Source: CAVVDT01 sp963747005
Lineage (GTDB): Bacteria > Pseudomonadota > Alphaproteobacteria > Rhizobiales > Aestuariivirgaceae
Assembly: GCA_963747005.1 (NCBI GenBank)
Contig: CAVVDT010000008.1
Span: 186,001 to 250,000 of the forward strand
Length of the DNA stretch: 64,000 nucleotides
Reading direction: 5' to 3'
Shown here: positions 52,938 to 61,707 of the stretch, one piece after another
Numbering within the stretch: position 1 is the first letter of the stretch
Layout of the letters: each line of letters begins with the position of its first letter
Made by a program: the position numbers and the translations under genes
Notes under the pieces: generated by a model
Databases searched by the model: none
What the model was told of the DNA's origin: nothing
What the model saw: only the letters and a program-made list of their open reading frames with translations

Positions 52938-53745
52938 GGACAGGGAAGGCGCGGGATTGGGCCTCAGGCTGGCGGCGACGGCGGGGCTGTTGTTCCTGCA
53001 CCTGCCCATCGTGCTGATCTTCGTCTACGCCTTCACCACGGAGGAAAAGAGCTTCCAGTTCCCGCCGCCCGGCTACACGCTGCACTGGTTCGCCACCGCC
53101 TGGTTCGACCGCCCCGATATCTGGCCGCCGCTTTATCTGTCGCTTGAAGTGGCCGCGGTGTCGACGCTGCTGGCCCTCGTCTTCGGCACGCTGGCCGCCG
53201 CCGCGCTGGCCCGAAGCCGCTTCTTCGGACGCGAGACGGTGTCCTTGCTGTTCGTCCTGCCGATCGCCCTTCCCGGCATCATCACCGGCATCTCGCTACG
53301 TTCGGCCTTCGATATCATGGGACTCAATTTCTCCTTCTGGACCATCGTGCTGGGCCATGCCACCTTCTGCATCGTCGTGGTCTACAACAACGCCCTCGCC
53401 CGCTTCCGCCGTTCTTCGAAAAGCATGGTGGAAGCCTCCATGGACCTCGGCGCCGACGGCTTCCAGACCTTCCGCCATGTGGTGCTGCCGCAGATCGCCT
53501 CGGCCCTGCTGGCCGGCGGCATGCTGGCTTTCGCGCTCTCCTTCGACGAGGTGATCGTCACCACCTTCACCGCCGGCCAACAGTCGACGCTGCCCATCTG
53601 GATGCTCAACGAACTGATCCGCCCACGCCAGCGCCCGGTCACCAACGTGGTGGCGGTGTTCGTGGTGGCGGTGACGTTCCTGCCCATCCTTGGCGCCTAT
53701 TACCTGACACGCAAGGGTGCCGAGACGGCGGGGGCGGGAAAATGA
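52927..53745 (+). CDS. ABC transporter permease (PotC class)
   Basis: 272 residues from ATG 52927, overlapping the previous permease by 11 bases. Six helices; the EAA loop reads MVEASMDLGADGFQTFRHVV. SFDEVIVTTFTAG and PIWMLNELIRP are typical of PotC. With the three genes upstream it makes a complete importer. No regulator is attached. Confidence 0.93.
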   Translation: MRSRDREGAGLGLRLAATAGLLFLHLPIVLIFVYAFTTEEKSFQFPPPGYTLHWFATAWFDRPDIWPPLYLSLEVAAVSTLLALVFGTLAAAALARSRFFGRETVSLLFVLPIALPGIITGISLRSAFDIMGLNFSFWTIVLGHATFCIVVVYNNALARFRRSSKSMVEASMDLGADGFQTFRHVVLPQIASALLAGGMLAFALSFDEVIVTTFTAGQQSTLPIWMLNELIRPRQRPVTNVVAVFVVAVTFLPILGAYYLTRKGAETAGAGK

Positions 53746-53945
53746 TATCACGCCCGCCGCCGGCGGCTTTGGAATTGCCACAATCTGTGGCATAATACCC
53801 AAGTTGGTGAGTCCGCTATTGCCACGCATGAAGGCAGACAGTCCGGACACCTCGCAAGATCTCTACGGCAGCCTTCTCGATGGCGTTGCGGCACCAACGT
53901 GCCCGGCGGCGCGGCCTTGCCTTGCCGCCATCAGGAGAAATTGCC

Positions 53946-54572
53946 ATGTCAACCACCGCAACCCTGCGCGAAGCCGTCGGCCTGTTTCATGACGCCACGG
54001 CACTCAGATCGGCCGCCGATCAACTGATGCTGAACGGCTTCGACCGTGCCGACCTCAGCATCCTGGCCGATGAAAGGGCCGTCAGGGGCAAGCTCAGCAT
54101 CGCCTATACCTCGGCCACCCTCGAAGACGATCCGCAAGTGCCGACCGTCGCCTATTTCAGCGGCGACAGCCTGACCGAGCTGAAGGCCGCCCTCATCGGC
54201 ATCCCGCTGTTCTTCGGCGCCATTTCGGCAAGCGGTGCCCTCATTGCCCACCATGCCAGCATGGCCAGCGCCCTCACCGCAGCGATCGTCGCCGGTTCGC
54301 TGGCCGCCGCCGTCGGCGCCGTGGCCGCCTGGTGGCTGACCCGCCACCATGACACCTATCTCGATGGCCAGTTGCGCCAGGGCGGGCTGTTGTTGTGGGT
54401 GCGCACCGTCGATGCCACCCACGAGGACCGCGCCTGCCACATCATGGCCAATGCCGCAGCCGAGCATGTCCACGTGCATGACATCCCGCGCATCGTCGGC
54501 GGCGAACGCGGCCCCGGCAAGGTGGTCTATGGCGTGCTGGAGTTTCTCGCCGGCACCCGCCGTCCGGCCTGA
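53946..54572 (+). CDS. Membrane protein with general-stress-protein-like N-terminus
   Basis: 208 residues from ATG 53946 with AGGAGAAA upstream. Residues 1-45 (LREAVGLFHDATALRSAADQ, FDRADLSIL) resemble the N-terminal module of general stress protein 17M/DUF1269-type proteins. Two close hydrophobic segments (about 80-130) are rich in Gly and Ala (GAISASGALIAHH, AAIVAGSLAAAVGAVAAWW), possibly a glycine-zipper hairpin in the membrane. The C-terminal half (GGLLLWVRTVDATHED, HVHVHDIPRI) repeats the small alpha-beta pattern. Function unknown. It lies 209 bases before the marR operon. Confidence 0.75.
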   Translation: MSTTATLREAVGLFHDATALRSAADQLMLNGFDRADLSILADERAVRGKLSIAYTSATLEDDPQVPTVAYFSGDSLTELKAALIGIPLFFGAISASGALIAHHASMASALTAAIVAGSLAAAVGAVAAWWLTRHHDTYLDGQLRQGGLLLWVRTVDATHEDRACHIMANAAAEHVHVHDIPRIVGGERGPGKVVYGVLEFLAGTRRPA

Positions 54573-54748
54573 CGGCCTCACCGTCAGCCGGACAGGTCGG
54601 CCACCATCAGAGCAAGGTGCCGATGGCCATCGGCGCCACGGTGATCGCTGTCAGGCGCATGCTGAATTCGCTATGAGCGATGCACGAGACGGTTCCTGCG
54701 ACAAATTGTGCAGCGCAAAATGCCCACTTGCGGCATCCGTCCCCCTTG

Positions 54749-54772
54749 ATATTATAAGCATGCTTATAATAT
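54749..54772. promoter_or_regulatory. Perfect 24-bp palindrome, likely MarR operator
   Basis: The half-site ATATTATAAGCA is repeated exactly as its reverse complement with no spacer. It ends 9 bases before the marR start and contains TATAAT at 54765-54770 as a possible -10 box, so a bound repressor would block the promoter. Transcription would begin near 54777, leaving a 5-base leader or none. Confidence 0.8.
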
Positions 54773-54781
54773 AGTAGGCTT

Positions 54782-55261
54782 ATGAAAACCGATGGACCAG
54801 AACGCCTGGGCTTTCTCCTCAACGACGCGACCCGGCTGTTGCGCAAGCGCTTCAAGGCGCGCGCCACCGAGTTCGGCCTGTCGATGGCGCAATGGCGCTT
54901 GTTGTTCCGGCTGATGCGCGAGGAAGGCGTCCCCCAGGCGCGGTTGGCGGAACTGCTCGAAATCGAACCGATCTCGGTGTCGCGCCTGCTCGACCGCATG
55001 GAAGAAGCCGGCTGGATCGTGCGCCGCGCCTGCGACGCCGACCGGCGGGTGCGCATGGTCTACCCGACCGACAAGACGCGCCGCACCTATGCCGAGATCC
55101 GCGGCATCGGTGATGAGCTCTACGGCGAGGCGATGGCCGGCCTGAGCGATGCCGAGCGCCAGGCGCTGCTCGCCGGCTTGCGCGCCGTGGTGGAGAATCT
55201 GTCGGGTGAGGAAGTGGCTTTTGACGGCGCGTTGGCTGCCGCAGGCGGTGATGGACGATGA
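54782..55261 (+). CDS. MarR-family transcriptional regulator
   Basis: 159 residues. Winged HTH: GLSMAQWRLLFRLMREEG, RLAELLEIEPISVSRLLDRMEEAGWIVRR, and the wing CDADRRVRMVYPT. A first helix and last helix should dimerise it. It overlaps the EmrA-like gene by 4 bases (ATGA), so it is the repressor of the efflux operon and of itself, acting at the palindrome just upstream. The inducer is probably a pump substrate. Confidence 0.93.
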   Translation: MKTDGPERLGFLLNDATRLLRKRFKARATEFGLSMAQWRLLFRLMREEGVPQARLAELLEIEPISVSRLLDRMEEAGWIVRRACDADRRVRMVYPTDKTRRTYAEIRGIGDELYGEAMAGLSDAERQALLAGLRAVVENLSGEEVAFDGALAAAGGDGR

Positions 55262-56433
55262 ACGCTCCCATGAAGGTTTCCAAAGTCGTCGACAAGGTGG
55301 ACAGCGAAGAAGCCGTCCCGCGTGACGCCAAGCCTGCCACGCCGGCACCGCCGGCGCGTCGGCGCGTCTCCGGCCGCACCCTCGTCCAGCGCTTCCGCTT
55401 CGTCCTGATGCTCGCCCTGCCGCTGGCCATGCTGGCGGGGGGCGTCTGGTGGTATGCGACAGGTGGGCGTTACCAGACGACCGAGGATGCCTATCTGCAG
55501 CAGGCCAAGATCACCATCGCCTCCGATATTTCCGGGCGCGTGGTCACCGTTCCGGTCTCCGACAACCAGAAGGTGAAGGCCGGCCAGGTGCTGTTCCAGG
55601 TCGATCCCGCTCCCTTCGGGATGGCGCTCAGGCAGGCCGACGCGGCACTGGCCAGTGCCCGCATCCAGGTCGAGCAACTGAAAAGCGCCTATCACCAGGC
55701 CGTGGCCAACGAGCGCGCGGCGGACGACATGGTGAACTACATGACGACCGAGTTCGGCCGCCAGTCGAAGCTGGTGAAGTCGGGCAACTCCACCCAGGCG
55801 ACCCTCGATGAGGCGCGGCACAATCTGGAGGATGCCCGGCAAAAGCAGATCGTCGCCAAGCAGGGCATCCAGAGCGCCCTGGCCGCCCTCGGCGGCAATC
55901 CCGACATCCCCGTCGATGCCCATCCGCTGGTGCTCACCGCCCTGGCGGCGCGCGACAAGGAGGCCTACGATCTCGCCCGCACCACGGTGAGGGCGCCGGC
56001 CGACGGCGTCGTCTATCAGGCAGCCTCGTTCAAGCCGGGCATGTATGTGACGGCGGGAATGCCGCTGTTCACCCTGGTGGAGACCGGCGACACCTGGGTC
56101 GATGCCAACTTCAAGGAAACCCAGCTCGACCACATGCGCCCCGGCCAGCCGGTCAAGGTGGTGCTCGATACCTATCCCGACCATCCCATCAAGGCGACCG
56201 TCGATGCCATCGGCGCCGGCACCGGCGAGGAATTCGCCCTGCTGCCCGCCCAGAACGCCACCGGCAACTGGGTCAAGGTCACCCCGCGCATCCCGGTCAG
56301 GCTGAAGCTGCTCAACGACAGTTCAAAGCTGGCCTTGCGCGCCGGCATGAGCGCCTCGGTGAGCGTCGACACCGGCCACGAGCGCGGGCTCGGCTCGCTC
56401 ATCCCCTTCGCCTTCGCCCACCCGGCCCAGTGA
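55258..56433 (+). CDS. HlyD/EmrA-type membrane fusion protein
   Basis: 391 residues. A basic, proline-rich N-terminus leads to one membrane helix (about 47-65, FVLMLALPLAMLAGGVWWY), then a barrel-sandwich domain with lipoyl-like halves (ITIASDISGRVVTVPV, VRAPADGVV) and a helical hairpin (about 125-195), and a C-terminal beta-barrel (VDANFKETQLDHMRPGQPV). It links the MFS pump to an outer-membrane channel of TolC type. ATG 55258 is coupled to marR. No outer-membrane partner is encoded next to it. Confidence 0.93.
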   Translation: MNAPMKVSKVVDKVDSEEAVPRDAKPATPAPPARRRVSGRTLVQRFRFVLMLALPLAMLAGGVWWYATGGRYQTTEDAYLQQAKITIASDISGRVVTVPVSDNQKVKAGQVLFQVDPAPFGMALRQADAALASARIQVEQLKSAYHQAVANERAADDMVNYMTTEFGRQSKLVKSGNSTQATLDEARHNLEDARQKQIVAKQGIQSALAALGGNPDIPVDAHPLVLTALAARDKEAYDLARTTVRAPADGVVYQAASFKPGMYVTAGMPLFTLVETGDTWVDANFKETQLDHMRPGQPVKVVLDTYPDHPIKATVDAIGAGTGEEFALLPAQNATGNWVKVTPRIPVRLKLLNDSSKLALRAGMSASVSVDTGHERGLGSLIPFAFAHPAQ

Positions 56434-56458
56434 GGCGGGCGGCAAAGCCCATCCGGTC

Positions 56459-57994
56459 ATGAACGCGCAAAGCCCCAGTCATGTTGACGTCGCCCATCGC
56501 GGCCTTGCCACCATTGCGATCATGGCCGCCACCGTGATGCAGGTGCTCGACACCACCATCGCCAACGTCGCCCTGCCCGACATGACCGGCGATCTCGGCG
56601 CCTCGCGCGACACTATCACCTGGGTCCTGACTTCCTATATCGTCGCCGCCGCCATCATGACCCCGGTGACCGGCTGGATCGCTGATCAACTCGGCCGCAG
56701 AGAAGCCTTCATGGTTTCCATCGTCGGCTTCACCGTCACCTCCATGGCCTGCGGCTTCGCCTGGAACCTCGACGTGATGGTGCTGTTCCGCCTGCTGCAA
56801 GGCGTGTTCGGCGCCGCTATCGTGCCCCTGTCGCAGACCTTCCTTCTCGACATCAACCCCAAGGAGCGCCATGGCTCGGCCATGGCCATCTGGGGTGCCG
56901 GCATCATGGTCGGCCCCATCGTCGGCCCGACGCTGGGCGGCTGGCTGACCGAGTCTGCCAACTGGCGCTGGGTGTTCTTCATCAACCTGCCGGTGGGCAT
57001 CGTCGCCTTCTTCGGCTGTCTGCTCTATTTGCCGGCCATTGCCCGCAGGGTGCGCGGTTTCGACTTCTTCGGCTTCGCCATGCTGTCGCTGGGCGTGGGG
57101 GCCTTGCAGCTTCTCCTCGACCGCGGCAACGAGGTGGATTGGTTCTCAGCCGCTGAAATCTGGATCGAGGTCGCCCTGTCGGCCACCGGCTTCTGGGTCT
57201 TCGCGGTGCATCTCCTGACGTCGAAAAACCCCTTCATCGAGCCGCACATCTTCACCGACCGCAATTTTGTCACCGGCCTCATCTTCATCTTCATCATCGG
57301 CGTCATCCTCCTGGCGAGCATGGCGCTCCTGCCGCCCATGCTGTCCAACATCTTCGGCTATCCCACCGCCACCGTCGGCCTGGTGCTGGCGCCGCGCGGC
57401 ATCGGCACGATGATCTCGATGATCCTGGTGGGCAAGGCGATCAGGCACATCGACGCGCGCGCCATGGTGATCGTCGGCCTCACGCTGGTGGCGCTTTCGC
57501 TCTACCAGATGACCGGTTTCACGCCGCAGATGGACGACCGGCTGATCATCTGGAGCGGTGTCGTGCAGGGACTGGGGCTGGGCCTCGTCTTCGTGCCGCT
57601 GTCGACGGTGGCCTTTTCCACCCTCGATGCACGCCTGCGCACCGACGCCACCAGCCTGTTCTCGCTGGTGCGCAACATCGGCTCGTCGATCGGTATCTCG
57701 GTGATGTTCACCATGCTGGCACGCAACGTCCAGATCAACCATGCGGAACTGGCGACCAACGTCTCCGCCTTCAACCCGGTGCTCAGGGCGATGATGCCCG
57801 CCGCCGCGGCCGGCGACCCGCAGAGCCTGGCGCTCGTCGACGGGCTGGTGAACCAGCAGGCGGCGATGATCGCCTATGTGGACGACTTCAAGCTGATGAT
57901 GCTGGTGACCCTCGCCACCATTCCGCTGGTGCTGTTCCTCAGGCAACCCCACCGCCAGCCCCCTCCCGGAGCGGCGATGGCCGTCGCCGACTGA
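56459..57994 (+). CDS. DHA2-family MFS drug transporter (EmrB type)
   Basis: 511 residues with about 14 membrane helices. Signature region MQVLDTTIANVALPDMTGDLG in helix 1 and the MFS loop DQLGRREAF match EmrB/QacA pumps. GPTLGGWLTESANWRWVFFIN is the DHA2 C-motif region. It exports hydrophobic drugs or uncouplers with the fusion protein upstream (25 bases). Controlled by the MarR protein at the start of the operon. Confidence 0.94.
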   Translation: MNAQSPSHVDVAHRGLATIAIMAATVMQVLDTTIANVALPDMTGDLGASRDTITWVLTSYIVAAAIMTPVTGWIADQLGRREAFMVSIVGFTVTSMACGFAWNLDVMVLFRLLQGVFGAAIVPLSQTFLLDINPKERHGSAMAIWGAGIMVGPIVGPTLGGWLTESANWRWVFFINLPVGIVAFFGCLLYLPAIARRVRGFDFFGFAMLSLGVGALQLLLDRGNEVDWFSAAEIWIEVALSATGFWVFAVHLLTSKNPFIEPHIFTDRNFVTGLIFIFIIGVILLASMALLPPMLSNIFGYPTATVGLVLAPRGIGTMISMILVGKAIRHIDARAMVIVGLTLVALSLYQMTGFTPQMDDRLIIWSGVVQGLGLGLVFVPLSTVAFSTLDARLRTDATSLFSLVRNIGSSIGISVMFTMLARNVQINHAELATNVSAFNPVLRAMMPAAAAGDPQSLALVDGLVNQQAAMIAYVDDFKLMMLVTLATIPLVLFLRQPHRQPPPGAAMAVAD

Positions 57995-58083
57995 GTTTCG
58001 GCGAAGGCCTTGTGCGGGGCCACCGGGCGCGTTAGATCAGGCGCGGTATTCCATTGCATAACTTCCACATCCGGTGACCCCCC

Positions 58084-59271
58084 ATGTCCGTCCGTAACGG
58101 CCGCGCCTTTCTCGCCATTCCCGGCCCCACCACGGTGCCCGATGAAGTGCTGCAGGCCATGCACCGGCCGGCCATCGACCTTTATTCCGGCGACCACCTC
58201 GACTTGACCGCGAGCCTCCTCACCGATCTGCCGAAGCTCTTCGGCACCCGCGGCCATGCCTATATCTATGCCGCCAACGGCCATGGCGCCTGGGAGGCAG
58301 CGCTTGCCAATGTCCTGTCACGCGGCGACAGGATCCTTGTTCTCGATTCAGGGCGCTTTGCCACCGGGTGGGGCGAGATGGCCGAAGCCATGGGTGTTAC
58401 GGCTGAAGTGCTGCGCGGCGACTGGCATTCCGCCGTCGATCCGCAAAGAGTCGAAGAACGCCTGCGCGCCGACACGAAAGGCGAGTTCAAGGCGGTGCTG
58501 GTGGTGCAGGTCGACACCGCCTCCAGCGTCGCCAATGACATCGAGGCGATCCGCGCGGCCATGGATGCCGCCGGCCACGACGCGCTGTTGATGGTCGATG
58601 CGGTCGCCTCGCTCGCCACCATGCCCTACGAAATGGATGCCTGGGACGTGGACGTGACAGTGACCGGATCGCAAAAAGGGTTGATGACACCGCCTGGGCT
58701 CGGCTTCATCGCCGCCAGCGACAAGGCCCGCGAACGCCGCCGCCTCAACGCCAACCTCGTCACCCGCTACTGGGACTGGTCGTTCCGCGACGGCAACGAG
58801 CACTACATGAAATATTGCGGCACGCCGCCCGAGCACCTGCTGTTCGGATTGAGGAAAGCCCTCGACATGATCTTTGCCGAAGGACTGGAGAACGTCATTG
58901 CCCGCCACGCCATCCTCGCCGCCGCGGTCCGCGCCGCCGTCGCGCGCTGGGCACAAGAAGGCGCGCTGGCGTTCAACATCACCGATCCCACCCACCGCGC
59001 CAATTCGGTGACCACGGTGCGCACGAAGGGCTTTGCCCCCAAGGCGCTGCTCGATTATGCGCGGGAAAAATGCGGCGTCACCATCGGCATCGGCATCGGC
59101 GGGCTGGAGGATTCGGCCTTCCGCATCGCCCATATGGGCCACGTCAACGCACCGATGATCCTCGGTACCCTGGGGGTGATCGAGACCGGCCTCAAGGCGC
59201 TTTCAATCCCGCACGGCAAGGGTGGCGTGGAAGCGGCAATCGAATCGCTCGCCCGAGCAGTCAAACCGTAG
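58084..59271 (+). CDS. Class V aminotransferase (serine/alanine--glyoxylate type)
   Basis: 395 residues. The pyridoxal lysine is Lys198 in VTGSQKGLMTPPGLGF, with the PLP aspartate in MVDAVASL. FLAIPGPTTVP at the start and ARHAILAAAVRAAV later fit the alanine-glyoxylate/serine-glyoxylate group. It may feed glyoxylate into glycine, as in the serine cycle, or transaminate another amino acid. Alone on its strand and convergent with the ArsC-like gene with one base between the stops. Confidence 0.9.
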   Translation: MSVRNGRAFLAIPGPTTVPDEVLQAMHRPAIDLYSGDHLDLTASLLTDLPKLFGTRGHAYIYAANGHGAWEAALANVLSRGDRILVLDSGRFATGWGEMAEAMGVTAEVLRGDWHSAVDPQRVEERLRADTKGEFKAVLVVQVDTASSVANDIEAIRAAMDAAGHDALLMVDAVASLATMPYEMDAWDVDVTVTGSQKGLMTPPGLGFIAASDKARERRRLNANLVTRYWDWSFRDGNEHYMKYCGTPPEHLLFGLRKALDMIFAEGLENVIARHAILAAAVRAAVARWAQEGALAFNITDPTHRANSVTTVRTKGFAPKALLDYAREKCGVTIGIGIGGLEDSAFRIAHMGHVNAPMILGTLGVIETGLKALSIPHGKGGVEAAIESLARAVKP

Positions 59272-59272
59272 G

Positions 59273-59617
59273 TCAGCCCGTCAGCCAGTCCCTGATCTCC
59301 GGCGAAAAGCCGACCTTGATGCTGCCGTCGCGGTCGAACACCGGGCGCTTGATGAGGGCGGGATAGCGCGCCATCAGGGCAATGCTGCCGGCCTCGTCCA
59401 GATCGCCGCGTTCATCCGCCGGAATATGGCGCCACATGAGGCCGCGGCGGTTGAGGAGGGTTGCAAGGCCCACCGCATCCGCCAGCCGCTTCACCGTTGC
59501 AGGGTCGATACCCTCGGCGCGCACGTCGATGAAGCGGTGCTCGATGCCCTCATCATTCAGGAAGGCGGTCGCCTCGCGGCAAGTGCTGCATTTCTTCAGG
59601 CCATAAACGGTGAGCAT
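59273..59617 (-). CDS. ArsC/Spx-family (YffB-like) reductase
   Basis: 114 residues from ATG 59617; a GTG one codon earlier is an alternative, but ATG overlaps the previous stop (TGATG). Thioredoxin-like fold with CSTC at residues 10-13 near the N-terminus: MLTVYGLKKCSTCREA. IKRPVFDRDG matches the ArsC/Spx arginine region. Unlike typical arsenate reductases it keeps a CxxC. It could be a YffB-type glutathione-dependent reductase or an Spx-like regulator. The gene follows the COG0523 GTPase directly. Confidence 0.85.
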   Translation of the reverse strand: MLTVYGLKKCSTCREATAFLNDEGIEHRFIDVRAEGIDPATVKRLADAVGLATLLNRRGLMWRHIPADERGDLDEAGSIALMARYPALIKRPVFDRDGSIKVGFSPEIRDWLTG

Positions 59618-60750
59618 CACTTTTCCCTCCTGAGCGACAGCGTGTCGTCGGCAAAGGCCTCCGCCCCGCCGGTCAGCGGATCGGTGAAGGCGGAGAACAG
59701 CTTGTCGATCTCCGCCTTGTCGATGTCGCGGGTGATGAACACCAGCCGCGAGCGGTGGTCATCATCGGGCCACGTCTCGAGCCGCGCCGGCGGATGGAAG
59801 ACATGCTGCACCCCATGCACCACCACCGGCCGCGAGGGGTCGTCGGAGAGCTTCACGATGGCCTTCATGCGCAACAGGTTGGGGCCGTGATAGCTGCGCA
59901 CCAGGTCCATGAACAGATCGAACCCGTAAGGCTCGATGGCCCGCTCGCTGGTGATGCAGAAGGCCGAGATATGATCGTCGTGGCGGTTCACGTCATGCTC
60001 GTGGTCGTGATCATGGTCGTGATGATGCCCACGGCGGCGGTCGCGAGGACGCCGGGCATCGGGCTCGTAGGATTCTGCCGCCAGCCAGCGACGCACCTCC
60101 GGCGTCCTGGTTGCGGGATCGTAGAGGCCGGTGTTGAACAGCCGCTCCGGCGTTACGTCGCGCACCACTTCGAGCAGCCGGGCGGCCGGGTTGAGCTTGC
60201 GCAGACGCCCGATGATGGAAAACAGCTTGTCTTCGCCGGTTCGGCCGGTGAGCAGGTCCGCCTTGGTGATGACGATGCGGTCGGCCACCGCCACCTGCTT
60301 GACCGCCTCGGCATGGGTATCCAGCGTTGCATCGCCGTTCACCGTATCGACCACGCAGATCACCCCTTCGAGGCGATAGCGCTCGACCAGATAGGGGTGG
60401 TTCATCAACGTGTGGAGGACGGGGGCGGGATCGGCAAGCCCGGTCGTCTCGATGACCAGGCGCTCGAAGGCCAGAACGTCGCCGCGGTCGCGCTTTTCGA
60501 TGAGGTTGATGAGGGTATCGACCAGTTCGCCGCGAATGGTGCAGCACAGACAGCCCGAAGACATCTCGAAGATGTTGTCGTCGGTCTTTTCCACCAGAAG
60601 ATGATCGAGCCCAATCTCGCCGAACTCGTTGATCACCACGGCGGTGTTCTTCATCGCCGGATCGGTGAGGATGCGGTTGAGGAGGCTGGTCTTGCCGGCG
60701 CCGAGAAAGCCGGTCACCACGCTCACCGGGACGGGCGGACTGGTGGTCAT
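59617..60750 (-). CDS. COG0523/CobW-family metal-chaperone GTPase
   Basis: 377 residues from ATG 60750, which overlaps the stop of the EamA gene by 4 bases. Walker A is GFLGAGKT (15-21), the metal motif CLCC is at 67-70, and NEFGEIG, ETTGLADP and ITKADL are the switch and NKxD-like motifs. A histidine/aspartate-rich loop near residue 250 (GHHHDHDHDHEHD) can bind zinc or other metals. The CobW C-terminal domain follows (about 275-370). It uses GTP to place a metal in a target protein. No Zur site or cobalamin genes are adjacent. Confidence 0.92.
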   Translation of the reverse strand: MTTSPPVPVSVVTGFLGAGKTSLLNRILTDPAMKNTAVVINEFGEIGLDHLLVEKTDDNIFEMSSGCLCCTIRGELVDTLINLIEKRDRGDVLAFERLVIETTGLADPAPVLHTLMNHPYLVERYRLEGVICVVDTVNGDATLDTHAEAVKQVAVADRIVITKADLLTGRTGEDKLFSIIGRLRKLNPAARLLEVVRDVTPERLFNTGLYDPATRTPEVRRWLAAESYEPDARRPRDRRRGHHHDHDHDHEHDVNRHDDHISAFCITSERAIEPYGFDLFMDLVRSYHGPNLLRMKAIVKLSDDPSRPVVVHGVQHVFHPPARLETWPDDDHRSRLVFITRDIDKAEIDKLFSAFTDPLTGGAEAFADDTLSLRREK

Positions 60751-61685
60751 GGGGCGGCGCCTTCGCGCAGCGTCCGGCGGGTGAGCCACATGCGCCGTGC
60801 CTTGCCCTCAAGCCCGGCCGCCATGAGGGCGATGAGCACCAGCCCGCCGCCGGCGTACTGGTTGGCGCTGAGCCGCTCGCCCAGCAGGAAGGCGGCCACC
60901 AGCGTGGTGGTCACCGGTTCGAGATTGAAGAACGGCGCCACCACCGAAGCCGGCGCGAAGGAAAGGCTCTGCATGTGCACAAAATAGTTCACCACATAGA
61001 TCGTGCCTAGCCCGAACAGCGCGGCATAACCGATCGTCGTCACGCCGCCGCCGGGAAAGAAGCGGATCGCCCCGCCCGACCACCACAGGGCAACCGCCAG
61101 CGTCACCGGCCAGATCATCAGATGCCCCAGGAAACTGAACACCACCGGCGACAGGCGGGCCGCGAGGGCGCGGCCGGAATAGAACTGCACCACCCCGCCG
61201 ACGGCCGCCGACGATGCCAGTGCGATGCCGCGCCAATCCAGCGCATCGAAGCCCGGAGCGATGGCGAGGATCAGGCCGCCGAACGCCACCAGCGCTATGC
61301 CGATGCGCCCCCAGCCCGGTGCCGTGCCCTCGATCAGCGGGGCGGTGACCAGGATGATCACCGGGAAGGTGAAGAAGATGATCACCGCCAGGCCGACAGG
61401 GATGAATTCGACCGAGGCGAGATAGGCAATGGAGATGACGGCGGTCGAGGCGGCCTGTGCCACCAGAGCGCCCATGGCGCCCCGCGGCACGTCCACCCTG
61501 AGCCCCAGCGCCGCGGTAACGATGGCGAACACCAGCGCCAGCATCGAGGTGCGGAAGAAAGTCGATTCCGGCGCCGGAATGCCGTTCTGGTAGGCCAGAC
61601 GCACCAGCGGCGGGATGACGCCGTAGCCGCCGGCCGCCAGCAGAGCAAAGCCGATGCCGGCGAGCGGCCGCGTCCTGGCTGTCAT
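60747..61685 (-). CDS. EamA/DMT-family transporter
   Basis: 312 residues, ten helices in two EamA repeats (about 8-145 and 155-295). LAAGGYGVIPPLVRLAY at the start, FFNLEPVTTTLVAAFLLGE and ANQYAGGGLVLIAL later are typical of the family. It precedes the COG0523 GTPase by a 4-base overlap on the same strand. The transported solute is unknown; the operon makes a metal complex or metallophore worth considering. Confidence 0.87.
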   Translation of the reverse strand: MTARTRPLAGIGFALLAAGGYGVIPPLVRLAYQNGIPAPESTFFRTSMLALVFAIVTAALGLRVDVPRGAMGALVAQAASTAVISIAYLASVEFIPVGLAVIIFFTFPVIILVTAPLIEGTAPGWGRIGIALVAFGGLILAIAPGFDALDWRGIALASSAAVGGVVQFYSGRALAARLSPVVFSFLGHLMIWPVTLAVALWWSGGAIRFFPGGGVTTIGYAALFGLGTIYVVNYFVHMQSLSFAPASVVAPFFNLEPVTTTLVAAFLLGERLSANQYAGGGLVLIALMAAGLEGKARRMWLTRRTLREGAAP

Positions 61686-61707
61686 GTACCGCCGCCCTTT
61701 TGCCGGT

